From contig NW_027445210.1 of assembly GCF_048569485.1 (NCBI RefSeq), positions 1 to 64,000 of the forward strand: 64,000 nt of DNA. The letters run 5' to 3'. The DNA is from Anomaloglossus baeobatrachus. Taxonomy: Eukaryota; Chordata; Amphibia; Anura; Aromobatidae. The position numbers were made by a program, and so were the translations under genes. Shown here in pieces: positions 21,842 to 33,185 of this stretch. Each line of letters opens with the position of its first letter. Position 1 is the first letter of the stretch. The notes below the pieces were generated by a model. That model was not told where the DNA came from. It saw only the letters and a program-made list of their open reading frames with translations, and ran no database searches.

Positions 21842-22029
21842 ATCGCTTCTCGGCCTTTTGGCTAAGATCAAGTGTAGTATCTGTTCTTATCAGTTTAATA
21901 TCTGATACGTCCCCTATCTGGGGACCATATATTAAATGGATTTTTAGAACAGGGAGATGGAAAAAGAGCTTGCTCTGTCCACTCCACGCATTGACCTGGT
22001 ATTGCAGTACCTCCAGGAACGGTGCACCC
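21842..22029 (+). ncRNA. RNU2: U2 snRNA, unit 14 (intact)
   Basis: No difference from unit 1 seen by eye. PSE-like element 21780-21794, 3' box 22042-22056. Confidence 0.97.
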
Positions 22030-23419
22030 CTTCTTAACCCAGTTTCCAAAAGCAGAACTCAATTCACCTGATTCATATTAGCCCGATTTAATGAATTGGA
22101 AGAAAGCATACGTCTTCATATGCACCTCAATTTGGCCCATTCACTTTTCACACTTCCTCCTTTTGTTTTTTATCTTTCACACTTTTGACTTTCTTTATTC
22201 ATCCAAATAGCAAACTCATCACCACTCAACCTGACCAACTCGGCTATGTCCCCGTGCTGCAGTTCTCTGTCTTATCTAGATCATTTGCAATTGAATGGAA
22301 TAGATCCCTTTTGGACAAAGTGGATTCACCTGCTGCTGCAGTGACCACAGGTGTGATAACATCTAGAATTGGCATCTGGTGCGATCTCTCCGCTTCCACT
22401 CCAAAGAAAGTTACCTGTTTATTCCTATCATGCATTGGTTTTTGGGGTTTTCTTTGAGTAATGATGATCTCTTTAGTAGTCTGTTGGCGCCCTCTCCTGG
22501 AGGAATAGTTTGCTTGCTCTTGGACATTCTAAAAGAGAGGTCATGATAGACATTGAGCTTCTGAGCTCAATTGGGGACAGTCATGGGTGATGAATGTTTG
22601 CAACCTACTGCGAAGCCTCATACCGCAATATAAGGAACGTCAAATACTAAGAAAGGGCGGCCTATGAAAGAATTACTACTTTCAATAAGTACACTTAAAC
22701 GGCTAATTGGGAATAGAAAAACTGTAAAAAGCCCTCTGAGAAAGCCCCCCTCTAACCTTTGATAGTAAGCTTTTCTGTAGTCTGCCTGTTGATGTATTTT
22801 CCGTTTGAACTGTGCACAACATGAAGAGACGGAACACTGGCGGCTTGTCACAATGCCCCCCGATGACATCACAATAGCGCTGCTGCCTAGAAAACAAGCT
22901 GCGCAGAAGAAGTTGTTCTTTGGGTGGGAGGGTGGGCTAGTGGAAGGAGGGGGCAATCTCTTTTTTTCCCGGGTGGTAGGGGGATGACAGGAGAAGGGAA
23001 GCGGGTGGTGAGAAAGGTACAGAGGGCAGGGTTTGGGGGCTGGGAAGGAAAGGGAAAAGATTAGGGTTTGGGGATGATGAAAGGGCTTTCTACGGGTAAG
23101 GATGGCAAAGGGTGGCAGTGACGGAAAGTCAGGCAACCTGTCCTGTCCGTCTTTTTGTATCGTGAATTGGAAAGACTGCAAGGGGGAGGGGAGTTGCTTG
23201 CGCCCTAAAGGAGGAGTTATTCAGATTCATTGCAGTGGGCGGCGGCTGCAAAACGCACCATTCTTCTTGTTTTGGCTCTGCAAAGCAGCCTTTTCAAGGG
23301 TTGGCTTGGGTGACAAAATGTCTTGTGTAGGCGTGGGTTTGTCTCCCTCTCGCTCTCTCTCCCTAAGATGTGTCCGGCATAGGCCAGGGTGCCACTCGAG
23401 GCCCAAACCAATTCTGGTT

Positions 23420-23607
23420 ATCGCTTCTCGGCCTTTTGGCTAAGATCAAGTGTAGTATCTGTTCTTATCAGTTTAATATCTGATACGTCCCCTATCTGGG
23501 GACCATATATTAAATGGATTTTTAGAACAGGGAGATGGAAAAAGAGCTTGCTCTGTCCACTCCACGCATTGACCTGGTATTGCAGTACCTCCAGGAACGG
23601 TGCACCC
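23420..23607 (+). ncRNA. RNU2: U2 snRNA, unit 15 (intact)
   Basis: No difference from unit 1 seen by eye. PSE-like element 23358-23372, 3' box 23620-23634. Confidence 0.97.
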
Positions 23608-25044
23608 CTTCTTAACCCAGTTTCCAAAAGCAGAACTCAATTCACCTGATTCATATTAGCCCGATTTAATGAATTGGAAGAAAGCATACGTCTTCATATG
23701 CACCTCAATTTGGCCCATTCACTTTTCACACTTCCTCCTTTTGTTTTTTATCTTTCACACTTTTGACTTTCTTTATTCATCCAAATAGCAAACTCATCAC
23801 CACTCAACCTGACCAACTCGGCTATGTCCCCGTGCTGCAGTTCTCTGTCTTATCTAGATCATTTGCAATTGAATGGAATAGATCCCTTTTGGACAAAGTG
23901 GATTCACCTGCTGCTGCAGTGACCACAGGTGTGATAACATCTAGAATTGGCATCTGGTGCGATCTCTCCGCTTCCACTCCAAAGAAAGTTACCTGTTTAT
24001 TCCTATCATGCATTGGTTTTTGGGGTTTTCTTTGAGTAATGATGATCTCTTTAGTAGTCTGTTGGCGCCCTCTCCTGGAGGAATAGTTTGCTTGCTCTTG
24101 GACATTCTAAAAGAGAGGTCATGATAGACATTGAGCTTCTGAGCTCAATTGGGGACAGTCATGGGTGATGAATGTTTGCAACCTACTGCGAAGCCTCATA
24201 CCGCAATATAAGGAACGTCAAATACTAAGAAAGGGCGGCCTATGAAAGAATTACTACTTTCAATAAGTACACTTAAACGGCTAATTGGGAATAGAAAAAC
24301 TGTAAAAAGCCCTCTGAGAAAGCCCCCCTCTAACCTTTGATAGTAAGCTTTTCTGTAGTCTGCCTGTTGATGTATTTTCCGTTTGAACTGTGCACAACAT
24401 GAAGAGACGGAACACTGGCGGCTTGTCACAATGCCCCCCGATGACATCACAATAGCGCTGCTGCCTAGAAAACAAGCTGCGCAGAAGAAGTTGTTCTTTG
24501 GGTGGGAGGGTGGGCTAGTGGAAGGAGGGGGCAATCTCTTTTTTTCCCGGGTGGTAGGGGGATGACAGGAGAAGGGAAGCGGGTGGTGAGAAAGGTACAG
24601 AGGGCAGGGTTTGGGGGCTGGGAAGGAAAGGGAAAAGATTAGGGTTTGGGGATGATGAAAGGGCTTTCTACGGGTAAGGATGGCAAAGGGTGGCAGTGAC
24701 GGAAAGTCAGGCAACCTGTCCTGTCCGTCTTTTTGTATCGTGAATTGGAAAGACTGCAAGGGGGAGGGGAGTTGCTTGCGCCCTAAAGGAGGAGTTATTC
24801 AGATTCATTGCAGTGGGCGGCGGCTGCAAAACGCACCATTCTTCTTGTTTTGGCTCTGCAAAGCAGCCTTTTCAAGGGTTGGCTTGGGTGACAAAATGTC
24901 TTGTGTAGGCGTGGGTTTGTCTCCCTCTCGCTCTCTCTCCCTAAGATGTGTCCGGCATAGGCCAGGGTGCCACTCGAGGCCCAAACCAATTCTGGTTATC
25001 GCTTCTCGGCCTTTTGGCTAAGATCAAGTGTAGTATCGTTCGAA

Positions 25045-25071
25045 AAGGTGGTTTAAGGCTCCGGCCACCTT
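25045..25071 (+). other. 5'-terminal hairpin of insert B
   Basis: AAGGTGG (25045-25051) pairs perfectly with CCACCTT (25065-25071) over seven base pairs, seven bases inside the element's 5' end. The same fold with one G-U pair exists in copy A. Confidence 0.55.
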
Positions 25072-25329
25072 AGTACAATGATGCAATGCACACTGGAAGG
25101 TTGCGCTTGTTAGTACTTTGGGAGGATAGTATATCCATCTAGAGGAAACCAGGGCCCTACCAGGATCGAGGCTATTAGACTGAGTAAGTGTGGGGGCTAT
25201 GGTGCAATGTGCCCCAGGATTGACGACCCTGGAGTGAGTCTGAGCTTGCTGGCTTTGGACCCCGGCAAGCCTTGGGCTCTGTAGCACACCGTACCTTGCC
25301 CTTTCATACTTTCTGAGCATATTGCTCTA

Positions 25330-25349
25330 TCCCGGCCTTCTGGCTAGGA
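25330..25349 (+). other. U2 5'-end-like stretch inside insert B
   Basis: Same 17-of-20 match to U2 nt 7-26 as in copy A, so the resemblance predates the split between the A and B lineages. Confidence 0.45.
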
Positions 25350-25370
25350 AGGGAAATTTTTATAATCATG

Positions 25371-25618
25371 GTCGGAGGTCCGTTCAGCTTTGGGCTGAGA
25401 AACCAACACCCGGTTGGAGGTCCGGGTCAGCTTCGGCTGAGAAACCAACACCCGGTTGGAGGTCCGGGTCAGCTTCGGCTGAGAAACCAACACCTGGTTG
25501 GAGGTCCGGGTCAGCTTCGGCTGAGAAACCAACACCCGGTTGGAGGTCCGGTTAGCCTTGGGCTGAGAAACCAACACCGGTTGACGGTCCGGGCAGTTTT
25601 GGCTGCGAAACCAACAAC
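25371..25618 (+). repeat. 42-bp internal tandem repeats of insert B (6 copies)
   Basis: Six AAACCAACA cores spaced about 42 bp apart; one inner copy has CACCTGG where the others have CACCCGG. One more repeat than copy A. Confidence 0.85.
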
Positions 25619-25767
25619 TAGTAGCTCTCTACTCCACTTGGGTAAGATGCCTGGGTGGACGCTGGGAGCAACGACAAGGCTCAACCAGGCTTCGGCTTGG
25701 GGGAGCACCGAAGATCCCTGACCCTTGCTGTGGCCTTCTGGCTCGGAGGGACGGGGTTGATTTTTGG

Positions 25768-25792
25768 GGACCCTCTCCTCACGGAGGGGTCC
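25768..25792 (+). other. 3' hairpin 1 of insert B
   Basis: GGACCC, a bulged T, then CTCC pair with GGAG and GGGTCC around loop TCAC: ten base pairs with a single bulge. Confidence 0.6.
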
Positions 25793-25822
25793 ACACGAAT
25801 CCTAGCCTTTGCACTGTTTTTG

Positions 25823-25840
25823 GTGTGACTTCGGTCATGC
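25823..25840 (+). other. 3' hairpin 2 of insert B, C(UUCG)G tetraloop
   Basis: Identical to the tetraloop hairpin of copy A, again ending 38 nt before the element's 3' end. Confidence 0.6.
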
Positions 25841-27419
25841 ATTTTTTGCGGTGCTTTGGAAAGCTTCATTAAATCAAAATCTGTTCTTATCAGTTTAATA
25901 TCTGATACGTCCCCTATCTGGGGACCATATATTAAATGGATTTTTAGAACAGGGAGATGGAAAAAGAGCTTGCTCTGTCCACTCCACGCATTGACCTGGT
26001 ATTGCAGTACCTCCAGGAACGGTGCACCCCTTCTTAACCCAGTTTCCAAAAGCAGAACTCAATTCACCTGATTCATATTAGCCCGATTTAATGAATTGGA
26101 AGAAAGCATACGTCTTCATATGCACCTCAATTTGGCCCATTCACTTTTCACACTTCCTCCTTTTGTTTTTTATCTTTCACACTTTTGACTTTCTTTATTC
26201 ATCCAAATAGCAAACTCATCACCACTCAACCTGACCAACTCGGCTATGTCCCCGTGCTGCAGTTCTCTGTCTTATCTAGATCATTTGCAATTGAATGGAA
26301 TAGATCCCTTTTGGACAAAGTGGATTCACCTGCTGCTGCAGTGACCACAGGTGTGATAACATCTAGAATTGGCATCTGGTGCGATCTCTCCGCTTCCACT
26401 CCAAAGAAAGTTACCTGTTTATTCCTATCATGCATTGGTTTTTGGGGTTTTCTTTGAGTAATGATGATCTCTTTAGTAGTCTGTTGGCGCCCTCTCCTGG
26501 AGGAATAGTTTGCTTGCTCTTGGACATTCTAAAAGAGAGGTCATGATAGACATTGAGCTTCTGAGCTCAATTGGGGACAGTCATGGGTGATGAATGTTTG
26601 CAACCTACTGCGAAGCCTCATACCGCAATATAAGGAACGTCAAATACTAAGAAAGGGCGGCCTATGAAAGAATTACTACTTTCAATAAGTACACTTAAAC
26701 GGCTAATTGGGAATAGAAAAACTGTAAAAAGCCCTCTGAGAAAGCCCCCCTCTAACCTTTGATAGTAAGCTTTTCTGTAGTCTGCCTGTTGATGTATTTT
26801 CCGTTTGAACTGTGCACAACATGAAGAGACGGAACACTGGCGGCTTGTCACAATGCCCCCCGATGACATCACAATAGCGCTGCTGCCTAGAAAACAAGCT
26901 GCGCAGAAGAAGTTGTTCTTTGGGTGGGAGGGTGGGCTAGTGGAAGGAGGGGGCAATCTCTTTTTTTCCCGGGTGGTAGGGGGATGACAGGAGAAGGGAA
27001 GCGGGTGGTGAGAAAGGTACAGAGGGCAGGGTTTGGGGGCTGGGAAGGAAAGGGAAAAGATTAGGGTTTGGGGATGATGAAAGGGCTTTCTACGGGTAAG
27101 GATGGCAAAGGGTGGCAGTGACGGAAAGTCAGGCAACCTGTCCTGTCCGTCTTTTTGTATCGTGAATTGGAAAGACTGCAAGGGGGAGGGGAGTTGCTTG
27201 CGCCCTAAAGGAGGAGTTATTCAGATTCATTGCAGTGGGCGGCGGCTGCAAAACGCACCATTCTTCTTGTTTTGGCTCTGCAAAGCAGCCTTTTCAAGGG
27301 TTGGCTTGGGTGACAAAATGTCTTGTGTAGGCGTGGGTTTGTCTCCCTCTCGCTCTCTCTCCCTAAGATGTGTCCGGCATAGGCCAGGGTGCCACTCGAG
27401 GCCCAAACCAATTCTGGTT

Positions 27420-27607
27420 ATCGCTTCTCGGCCTTTTGGCTAAGATCAAGTGTAGTATCTGTTCTTATCAGTTTAATATCTGATACGTCCCCTATCTGGG
27501 GACCATATATTAAATGGATTTTTAGAACAGGGAGATGGAAAAAGAGCTTGCTCTGTCCACTCCACGCATTGACCTGGTATTGCAGTACCTCCAGGAACGG
27601 TGCACCC
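27420..27607 (+). ncRNA. RNU2: U2 snRNA, unit 17 (intact, between inserts B and C)
   Basis: No difference from unit 1 seen by eye. PSE-like element 27358-27372, 3' box 27620-27634. It is the intact member of the 4,000-bp two-unit block that is duplicated. Confidence 0.97.
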
Positions 27608-29037
27608 CTTCTTAACCCAGTTTCCAAAAGCAGAACTCAATTCACCTGATTCATATTAGCCCGATTTAATGAATTGGAAGAAAGCATACGTCTTCATATG
27701 CACCTCAATTTGGCCCATTCACTTTTCACACTTCCTCCTTTTGTTTTTTATCTTTCACACTTTTGACTTTCTTTATTCATCCAAATAGCAAACTCATCAC
27801 CACTCAACCTGACCAACTCGGCTATGTCCCCGTGCTGCAGTTCTCTGTCTTATCTAGATCATTTGCAATTGAATGGAATAGATCCCTTTTGGACAAAGTG
27901 GATTCACCTGCTGCTGCAGTGACCACAGGTGTGATAACATCTAGAATTGGCATCTGGTGCGATCTCTCCGCTTCCACTCCAAAGAAAGTTACCTGTTTAT
28001 TCCTATCATGCATTGGTTTTTGGGGTTTTCTTTGAGTAATGATGATCTCTTTAGTAGTCTGTTGGCGCCCTCTCCTGGAGGAATAGTTTGCTTGCTCTTG
28101 GACATTCTAAAAGAGAGGTCATGATAGACATTGAGCTTCTGAGCTCAATTGGGGACAGTCATGGGTGATGAATGTTTGCAACCTACTGCGAAGCCTCATA
28201 CCGCAATATAAGGAACGTCAAATACTAAGAAAGGGCGGCCTATGAAAGAATTACTACTTTCAATAAGTACACTTAAACGGCTAATTGGGAATAGAAAAAC
28301 TGTAAAAAGCCCTCTGAGAAAGCCCCCCTCTAACCTTTGATAGTAAGCTTTTCTGTAGTCTGCCTGTTGATGTATTTTCCGTTTGAACTGTGCACAACAT
28401 GAAGAGACGGAACACTGGCGGCTTGTCACAATGCCCCCCGATGACATCACAATAGCGCTGCTGCCTAGAAAACAAGCTGCGCAGAAGAAGTTGTTCTTTG
28501 GGTGGGAGGGTGGGCTAGTGGAAGGAGGGGGCAATCTCTTTTTTTCCCGGGTGGTAGGGGGATGACAGGAGAAGGGAAGCGGGTGGTGAGAAAGGTACAG
28601 AGGGCAGGGTTTGGGGGCTGGGAAGGAAAGGGAAAAGATTAGGGTTTGGGGATGATGAAAGGGCTTTCTACGGGTAAGGATGGCAAAGGGTGGCAGTGAC
28701 GGAAAGTCAGGCAACCTGTCCTGTCCGTCTTTTTGTATCGTGAATTGGAAAGACTGCAAGGGGGAGGGGAGTTGCTTGCGCCCTAAAGGAGGAGTTATTC
28801 AGATTCATTGCAGTGGGCGGCGGCTGCAAAACGCACCATTCTTCTTGTTTTGGCTCTGCAAAGCAGCCTTTTCAAGGGTTGGCTTGGGTGACAAAATGTC
28901 TTGTGTAGGCGTGGGTTTGTCTCCCTCTCGCTCTCTCTCCCTAAGATGTGTCCGGCATAGGCCAGGGTGCCACTCGAGGCCCAAACCAATTCTGGTTATC
29001 GCTTCTCGGCCTTTTGGCTAAGATCAAGTGTAGTATC

Positions 29038-29878
29038 GTTCGAAAAGGTGGTTTAAGGCTCCGGCCACCTTAGTACAATGATGCAATGCACACTGGAAGG
29101 TTGCGCTTGTTAGTACTTTGGGAGGATAGTATATCCATCTAGAGGAAACCAGGGCCCTACCAGGATCGAGGCTATTAGACTGAGTAAGTGTGGGGGCTAT
29201 GGTGCAATGTGCCCCAGGATTGACGACCCTGGAGTGAGTCTGAGCTTGCTGGCTTTGGACCCCGGCAAGCCTTGGGCTCTGTAGCACACCGTACCTTGCC
29301 CTTTCATACTTTCTGAGCATATTGCTCTATCCCGGCCTTCTGGCTAGGAAGGGAAATTTTTATAATCATGGTCGGAGGTCCGTTCAGCTTTGGGCTGAGA
29401 AACCAACACCCGGTTGGAGGTCCGGGTCAGCTTCGGCTGAGAAACCAACACCCGGTTGGAGGTCCGGGTCAGCTTCGGCTGAGAAACCAACACCTGGTTG
29501 GAGGTCCGGGTCAGCTTCGGCTGAGAAACCAACACCCGGTTGGAGGTCCGGTTAGCCTTGGGCTGAGAAACCAACACCGGTTGACGGTCCGGGCAGTTTT
29601 GGCTGCGAAACCAACAACTAGTAGCTCTCTACTCCACTTGGGTAAGATGCCTGGGTGGACGCTGGGAGCAACGACAAGGCTCAACCAGGCTTCGGCTTGG
29701 GGGAGCACCGAAGATCCCTGACCCTTGCTGTGGCCTTCTGGCTCGGAGGGACGGGGTTGATTTTTGGGGACCCTCTCCTCACGGAGGGGTCCACACGAAT
29801 CCTAGCCTTTGCACTGTTTTTGGTGTGACTTCGGTCATGCATTTTTTGCGGTGCTTTGGAAAGCTTCATTAAATCAAA
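29038..29878 (+). mobile_element. U2-targeted short retroelement, copy C (841 bp)
   Basis: I saw no difference from copy B across the whole element, including repeat number, the variant CACCTGG repeat, tail length and both junctions. It is best read as a copy of B made by duplication of the host array and not as a separate insertion. Parts: 5' hairpin 29045-29071, U2-like stretch 29330-29349, 42-bp repeats 29371-29618, 3' hairpins 29768-29792 and 29823-29840. Confidence 0.85.
29371..29618 (+). repeat. 42-bp internal tandem repeats of insert C (6 copies)
   Basis: Same six cores as copy B, including the single variant copy in the same place. Confidence 0.85.
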
Positions 29879-31419
29879 ATCTGTTCTTATCAGTTTAATA
29901 TCTGATACGTCCCCTATCTGGGGACCATATATTAAATGGATTTTTAGAACAGGGAGATGGAAAAAGAGCTTGCTCTGTCCACTCCACGCATTGACCTGGT
30001 ATTGCAGTACCTCCAGGAACGGTGCACCCCTTCTTAACCCAGTTTCCAAAAGCAGAACTCAATTCACCTGATTCATATTAGCCCGATTTAATGAATTGGA
30101 AGAAAGCATACGTCTTCATATGCACCTCAATTTGGCCCATTCACTTTTCACACTTCCTCCTTTTGTTTTTTATCTTTCACACTTTTGACTTTCTTTATTC
30201 ATCCAAATAGCAAACTCATCACCACTCAACCTGACCAACTCGGCTATGTCCCCGTGCTGCAGTTCTCTGTCTTATCTAGATCATTTGCAATTGAATGGAA
30301 TAGATCCCTTTTGGACAAAGTGGATTCACCTGCTGCTGCAGTGACCACAGGTGTGATAACATCTAGAATTGGCATCTGGTGCGATCTCTCCGCTTCCACT
30401 CCAAAGAAAGTTACCTGTTTATTCCTATCATGCATTGGTTTTTGGGGTTTTCTTTGAGTAATGATGATCTCTTTAGTAGTCTGTTGGCGCCCTCTCCTGG
30501 AGGAATAGTTTGCTTGCTCTTGGACATTCTAAAAGAGAGGTCATGATAGACATTGAGCTTCTGAGCTCAATTGGGGACAGTCATGGGTGATGAATGTTTG
30601 CAACCTACTGCGAAGCCTCATACCGCAATATAAGGAACGTCAAATACTAAGAAAGGGCGGCCTATGAAAGAATTACTACTTTCAATAAGTACACTTAAAC
30701 GGCTAATTGGGAATAGAAAAACTGTAAAAAGCCCTCTGAGAAAGCCCCCCTCTAACCTTTGATAGTAAGCTTTTCTGTAGTCTGCCTGTTGATGTATTTT
30801 CCGTTTGAACTGTGCACAACATGAAGAGACGGAACACTGGCGGCTTGTCACAATGCCCCCCGATGACATCACAATAGCGCTGCTGCCTAGAAAACAAGCT
30901 GCGCAGAAGAAGTTGTTCTTTGGGTGGGAGGGTGGGCTAGTGGAAGGAGGGGGCAATCTCTTTTTTTCCCGGGTGGTAGGGGGATGACAGGAGAAGGGAA
31001 GCGGGTGGTGAGAAAGGTACAGAGGGCAGGGTTTGGGGGCTGGGAAGGAAAGGGAAAAGATTAGGGTTTGGGGATGATGAAAGGGCTTTCTACGGGTAAG
31101 GATGGCAAAGGGTGGCAGTGACGGAAAGTCAGGCAACCTGTCCTGTCCGTCTTTTTGTATCGTGAATTGGAAAGACTGCAAGGGGGAGGGGAGTTGCTTG
31201 CGCCCTAAAGGAGGAGTTATTCAGATTCATTGCAGTGGGCGGCGGCTGCAAAACGCACCATTCTTCTTGTTTTGGCTCTGCAAAGCAGCCTTTTCAAGGG
31301 TTGGCTTGGGTGACAAAATGTCTTGTGTAGGCGTGGGTTTGTCTCCCTCTCGCTCTCTCTCCCTAAGATGTGTCCGGCATAGGCCAGGGTGCCACTCGAG
31401 GCCCAAACCAATTCTGGTT

Positions 31420-31607
31420 ATCGCTTCTCGGCCTTTTGGCTAAGATCAAGTGTAGTATCTGTTCTTATCAGTTTAATATCTGATACGTCCCCTATCTGGG
31501 GACCATATATTAAATGGATTTTTAGAACAGGGAGATGGAAAAAGAGCTTGCTCTGTCCACTCCACGCATTGACCTGGTATTGCAGTACCTCCAGGAACGG
31601 TGCACCC
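31420..31607 (+). ncRNA. RNU2: U2 snRNA, unit 19 (intact)
   Basis: No difference from unit 1 seen by eye. PSE-like element 31358-31372, 3' box 31620-31634. Confidence 0.97.
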
Positions 31608-32997
31608 CTTCTTAACCCAGTTTCCAAAAGCAGAACTCAATTCACCTGATTCATATTAGCCCGATTTAATGAATTGGAAGAAAGCATACGTCTTCATATG
31701 CACCTCAATTTGGCCCATTCACTTTTCACACTTCCTCCTTTTGTTTTTTATCTTTCACACTTTTGACTTTCTTTATTCATCCAAATAGCAAACTCATCAC
31801 CACTCAACCTGACCAACTCGGCTATGTCCCCGTGCTGCAGTTCTCTGTCTTATCTAGATCATTTGCAATTGAATGGAATAGATCCCTTTTGGACAAAGTG
31901 GATTCACCTGCTGCTGCAGTGACCACAGGTGTGATAACATCTAGAATTGGCATCTGGTGCGATCTCTCCGCTTCCACTCCAAAGAAAGTTACCTGTTTAT
32001 TCCTATCATGCATTGGTTTTTGGGGTTTTCTTTGAGTAATGATGATCTCTTTAGTAGTCTGTTGGCGCCCTCTCCTGGAGGAATAGTTTGCTTGCTCTTG
32101 GACATTCTAAAAGAGAGGTCATGATAGACATTGAGCTTCTGAGCTCAATTGGGGACAGTCATGGGTGATGAATGTTTGCAACCTACTGCGAAGCCTCATA
32201 CCGCAATATAAGGAACGTCAAATACTAAGAAAGGGCGGCCTATGAAAGAATTACTACTTTCAATAAGTACACTTAAACGGCTAATTGGGAATAGAAAAAC
32301 TGTAAAAAGCCCTCTGAGAAAGCCCCCCTCTAACCTTTGATAGTAAGCTTTTCTGTAGTCTGCCTGTTGATGTATTTTCCGTTTGAACTGTGCACAACAT
32401 GAAGAGACGGAACACTGGCGGCTTGTCACAATGCCCCCCGATGACATCACAATAGCGCTGCTGCCTAGAAAACAAGCTGCGCAGAAGAAGTTGTTCTTTG
32501 GGTGGGAGGGTGGGCTAGTGGAAGGAGGGGGCAATCTCTTTTTTTCCCGGGTGGTAGGGGGATGACAGGAGAAGGGAAGCGGGTGGTGAGAAAGGTACAG
32601 AGGGCAGGGTTTGGGGGCTGGGAAGGAAAGGGAAAAGATTAGGGTTTGGGGATGATGAAAGGGCTTTCTACGGGTAAGGATGGCAAAGGGTGGCAGTGAC
32701 GGAAAGTCAGGCAACCTGTCCTGTCCGTCTTTTTGTATCGTGAATTGGAAAGACTGCAAGGGGGAGGGGAGTTGCTTGCGCCCTAAAGGAGGAGTTATTC
32801 AGATTCATTGCAGTGGGCGGCGGCTGCAAAACGCACCATTCTTCTTGTTTTGGCTCTGCAAAGCAGCCTTTTCAAGGGTTGGCTTGGGTGACAAAATGTC
32901 TTGTGTAGGCGTGGGTTTGTCTCCCTCTCGCTCTCTCTCCCTAAGATGTGTCCGGCATAGGCCAGGGTGCCACTCGAGGCCCAAACCAATTCTGGTT

Positions 32998-33185
32998 ATC
33001 GCTTCTCGGCCTTTTGGCTAAGATCAAGTGTAGTATCTGTTCTTATCAGTTTAATATCTGATACGTCCCCTATCTGGGGACCATATATTAAATGGATTTT
33101 TAGAACAGGGAGATGGAAAAAGAGCTTGCTCTGTCCACTCCACGCATTGACCTGGTATTGCAGTACCTCCAGGAACGGTGCACCC
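32998..33185 (+). ncRNA. RNU2: U2 snRNA, unit 20 (intact)
   Basis: No difference from unit 1 seen by eye. PSE-like element 32936-32950, 3' box 33198-33212. Confidence 0.97.

Larger units (their letters stand above)
25038..25878 (+). mobile_element. U2-targeted short retroelement, copy B (841 bp)
   Basis: Same element as copy A, same strand, starting at the shared terminus GTTCGAA and ending in AAATCAAA. It has a fully paired 5' hairpin (25045-25071), a U2-like stretch (25330-25349), six 42-bp repeat cores (25371-25618), a fully paired 3' hairpin 1 (25768-25792) and a UUCG hairpin (25823-25840). The 37-bp length excess over A is explained mainly by one additional 42-bp repeat. Translated frames inside it are repeat artefacts. 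The 5' terminus is shared with an independently inserted copy, so this looks like a whole short element (SINE-like or an internally deleted derivative of a U2-specific LINE) and not a 5' truncation. Confidence 0.85.
24998..26029 (+). pseudogene. RNU2: U2 snRNA, unit 16, interrupted by insert B
   Basis: U2 nt 1-40 (24998-25037) and nt 38-188 (25879-26029) flank 841 bp of insert. The bases ATC (nt 38-40) appear on both sides (25035-25037 and 25879-25881), a 3-bp target-site duplication. GUAGUA is therefore complete on the 5' side, but the rest of U2 is displaced. PSE-like element 24936-24950, 3' box 26042-26056. Confidence 0.97.
28998..30029 (+). pseudogene. RNU2: U2 snRNA, unit 18, interrupted by insert C
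   Basis: Same structure as unit 16: U2 nt 1-40 at 28998-29037, nt 38-188 at 29879-30029, ATC repeated on both sides. Every junction is exactly 4,000 bp from its counterpart in unit 16. PSE-like element 28936-28950, 3' box 30042-30056. Confidence 0.97.
24998..32997 (+). repeat. Direct duplication of a 4,000-bp two-unit block
   Basis: 24998-28997 and 28998-32997 read the same: an insert-bearing U2 unit followed by an intact one (2 x 1,578 + 844 = 4,000). Because flanking units are also identical, the true breakpoints of the duplication cannot be placed within the array. Confidence 0.85.

Noticed and set aside
25371-25618. CRISPR-like spacing of repeats in the insert
   Set aside because: Units are contiguous 42-bp tandem repeats without unique spacers, within an animal snRNA array.
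25322-25721. Repetitive open frames in the inserts (14-residue periodic peptides)
   Set aside because: The 42-bp repeat length is a multiple of three, so frames stay open on both strands automatically.
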